From Proteus cibi (GTDB lineage: Bacteria > Pseudomonadota > Gammaproteobacteria > Enterobacterales > Enterobacteriaceae), in assembly GCF_003144405.1 (NCBI RefSeq), contig NZ_PENW01000003.1:1-64000 (forward strand): a stretch of 64,000 nucleotides of DNA, in the 5' to 3' direction. Numbering within the stretch: position 1 is the stretch's first letter; each line of letters opens with the position of its first letter. The notes beneath the pieces were generated by a model that was given only the letters and a program-made list of their open reading frames with translations, searched no databases and was not told the origin of the DNA. The position numbers and the translations under genes are program-made. Shown here in pieces: positions 62,478-64,000 of the stretch.

Positions 62478-63020
62478 GAAAATTTGTACTGACTTGGGTT
62501 TTATTTTGCACTCAAATATCCTCTTTTCTAGGCTTTTTCCCAAAAGCACATTCTTCTATTTACTGACCAACAAACCAGTTATTAAGTGAGATGACTTGTT
62601 TTGTAAAAATAAGGTTATTACATAGCCAAGATCATCTTTTTATTTTATGCAATTGTGCGATAGGTTTTGCTTGTTTTGTAAACAATATTTTACAGTTCCT
62701 CCTTGTTGTTTGTATCAATATGTTAATTATTTAAACAATTACTTTTTCTGTTAAAAATTTCTTTCTTTCTTATTATTTCATTATTTATCAACGAATAATG
62801 AATGAGCTTCTGCTATTGCTAATTCATTAAATGATGGGTTTCTATGAAAAAAAACGGTTAAAGTAACCATATTGTATCTATGGATATTGTTATTCTAAGA
62901 AACGGTTAACAAATAATTATAATTATTAACAATATAATGAACTATGGTATTATTCAGTTTTAAAGAAATAAATGAATAACATTATAAATATAAATGGTAA
63001 ATCCATTACTGAGGTAGAAG
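62478..63020. promoter_or_regulatory. Upstream region of the L-amino acid deaminase gene
   Basis: About 540 bases, AT-rich and without a gene. TATAAT at 62933-62938 is a good -10 with no matching -35, which suggests activator dependence. Two copies of AAACGGTTAA (62852-62861, 62900-62909) and two of TTAACAA (62906-62912, 62926-62932, 20 bases apart) lie upstream and may bind a regulator. Confidence 0.5.
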
Positions 63021-64000
63021 ATGAAAATTTCAAGGAGAAAGCTGCTTTTAGGTGTTGGTGCTGCAGGCGTTTTAGCTGGTGGTGCCGCGTTAGTTCCAAT
63101 GGTTCGCCGGGATGGTAAATTCGTTGAAGCTAAATCTAGAGCATCATTTGTCGAAGGTACAGAAGGTGCGCTGCCTAAAGAGTCTGATGCAGTGATTATT
63201 GGTGGTGGTATCCAAGGTATCATGACCGCTATCAACCTTGCAGAACGTGGCATGAGTGTCACTATTTTAGAAAAAGGCGAGATTGGTGGTGAACAATCAG
63301 GCCGAGCATACAGCCAAATTATTAGTTATCAAACATCACCAGAAATTTTCCCATTACACCATTACGGGAAAATCTTATGGCGTGGAATGAACGAGAAAAT
63401 TGGTGCTGATACCAGTTATCGCACACAAGGTCGTGTAGAAGCTCTTGCTGATGAAAAAGCATTTGATAAAGCTCAAGCGTGGATCAAAACAGCAAAAGAA
63501 ACTGCGGGATTCGATACACCATTAAATACTCGCATCATTAAAGGTGAAGAGTTATCAAACCGTCTTGTTGGTGCTCAAACACCATGGACTGTTGCCGCTT
63601 TTGAAGAAGATTCAGGTTCTGTTGATCCAGAAACAGGAACACCTGCATTAGCGCGCTACGCTAAACAAATTGGCGTGAAAATTTATACCAATTGTGCGGT
63701 AAGAGGCATTGAAACTGCGGGTGGTAAAATTTCTGATGTTGTAACAGAAAAAGGCGCAATTAGAACATCTCATGTTGTTCTTGCGGGGGGGATTTGGTCA
63801 CGTTTATTTATGGGTAACATGGGTATTGATATTCCAACCCTGAATGTTTACTTATCACAACAACGTGTATCAGGTGTTCCTGGCGCACCTCGTGGTAACG
63901 TGCATTTACCGAATGGTATCCACTTCCGTGAACAAGCTGATGGTACTTATGCTGTCGCACCGCGTATTTTCACCAGTTCGATTGTGAAAGATAGCTTCTT
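63021..64000 (+). CDS. L-amino acid deaminase (pma type), 5' part, cut by the window edge
   Basis: This flavoenzyme deaminates L-amino acids to 2-keto acids and ammonia at the membrane. The first 326 codons are visible. The N-terminus MKISRRKLLLGVGAAGVLAGG is a twin-arginine-type segment that becomes a membrane anchor, and the FAD motif is IIGGGIQGI (59-67). The sequence matches the P. mirabilis Pm1 protein almost throughout (for example YSQIISYQTSPEIFPLHHYG), with a few substitutions in the first 90 residues, and clearly differs from the LAD/aad-type enzyme. The start follows GAGGTAGAAG. The C-terminal part lies outside. Confidence 0.93.
   Translation, partial: MKISRRKLLLGVGAAGVLAGGAALVPMVRRDGKFVEAKSRASFVEGTEGALPKESDAVIIGGGIQGIMTAINLAERGMSVTILEKGEIGGEQSGRAYSQIISYQTSPEIFPLHHYGKILWRGMNEKIGADTSYRTQGRVEALADEKAFDKAQAWIKTAKETAGFDTPLNTRIIKGEELSNRLVGAQTPWTVAAFEEDSGSVDPETGTPALARYAKQIGVKIYTNCAVRGIETAGGKISDVVTEKGAIRTSHVVLAGGIWSRLFMGNMGIDIPTLNVYLSQQRVSGVPGAPRGNVHLPNGIHFREQADGTYAVAPRIFTSSIVKDSF

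Noticed and set aside
62170..62549. Minus-strand frames over the 3' end of gorA
   Set aside because: Shadows of gorA extending over its terminator.

Overview
The window reads as chromosome of an enterobacterium of the genus Proteus. It is AT-rich, and nearly every gene has a close Escherichia coli counterpart in locally conserved order. The gene cut by the right edge is the pma-type (Pm1) L-amino acid deaminase, a hallmark of the Proteus/Providencia/Morganella group. The species cannot be fixed from sequence alone. No CRISPR array, prophage or rRNA was seen.

Layout. 1-80: end of an IS3-family insertion sequence, entering from the left. 124-4782: phoU-pstBACS phosphate operon on the minus strand behind two PhoB boxes. 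4874-10084: envZ-ompR, greB and divergent tex. 10568-12272: operon of three small lipoproteins (CsgG/HfaB-like, DUF4810, DUF799). 13122-18814: hemN, then the glnA-glnL-glnG nitrogen regulon with three NtrC boxes and a sigma-54 promoter. 18969-24215: bipA, yihX, dtd, fabY, rluF. 24307-28511: an orphan antitoxin-like gene, yicH, an unrecognised AT-rich gene, and xanP with a PurR operator. 28753-36981: gltS, the gmk-rpoZ-spoT-trmH-recG operon, and yicG. 37118-46814: yidR, glyQS, tag, avtA, yidE, yidQ and a small exported protein. 47114-53724: tRNA-Pro(UGG) and the dppABCDF dipeptide transporter. 54245-59155: an HmsP-like c-di-GMP protein reduced to its sensor half, yhjJ, a serine hydrolase, a tautomerase and yhjD. 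59487-64000: a DUF1090 protein, rlmJ, gorA and the L-amino acid deaminase.

How the genes work together. The window is mostly core physiology with well preserved regulation: Pho (PhoB boxes before pstS, PhoU feedback), Ntr (NtrC boxes at glnA and glnL spaced as in E. coli), osmoregulation (EnvZ/OmpR), the stringent response (SpoT, omega, Gmk) and peptide or amino acid uptake (Dpp, GltS).

The parts that depart from the E. coli plan deserve most attention. They are the three-lipoprotein operon, the unrecognised gene at 26405-26965, the orphan antitoxin, the truncated HmsP, the absence of ibpAB between yidE and yidQ, the tRNA-Pro(UGG) where E. coli has proK, and the insertion sequence whose transposase leader contains a terminator-like hairpin. 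I found no convincing wholly new defence or mobile system. The lipoprotein operon is the best candidate for an undescribed machine.
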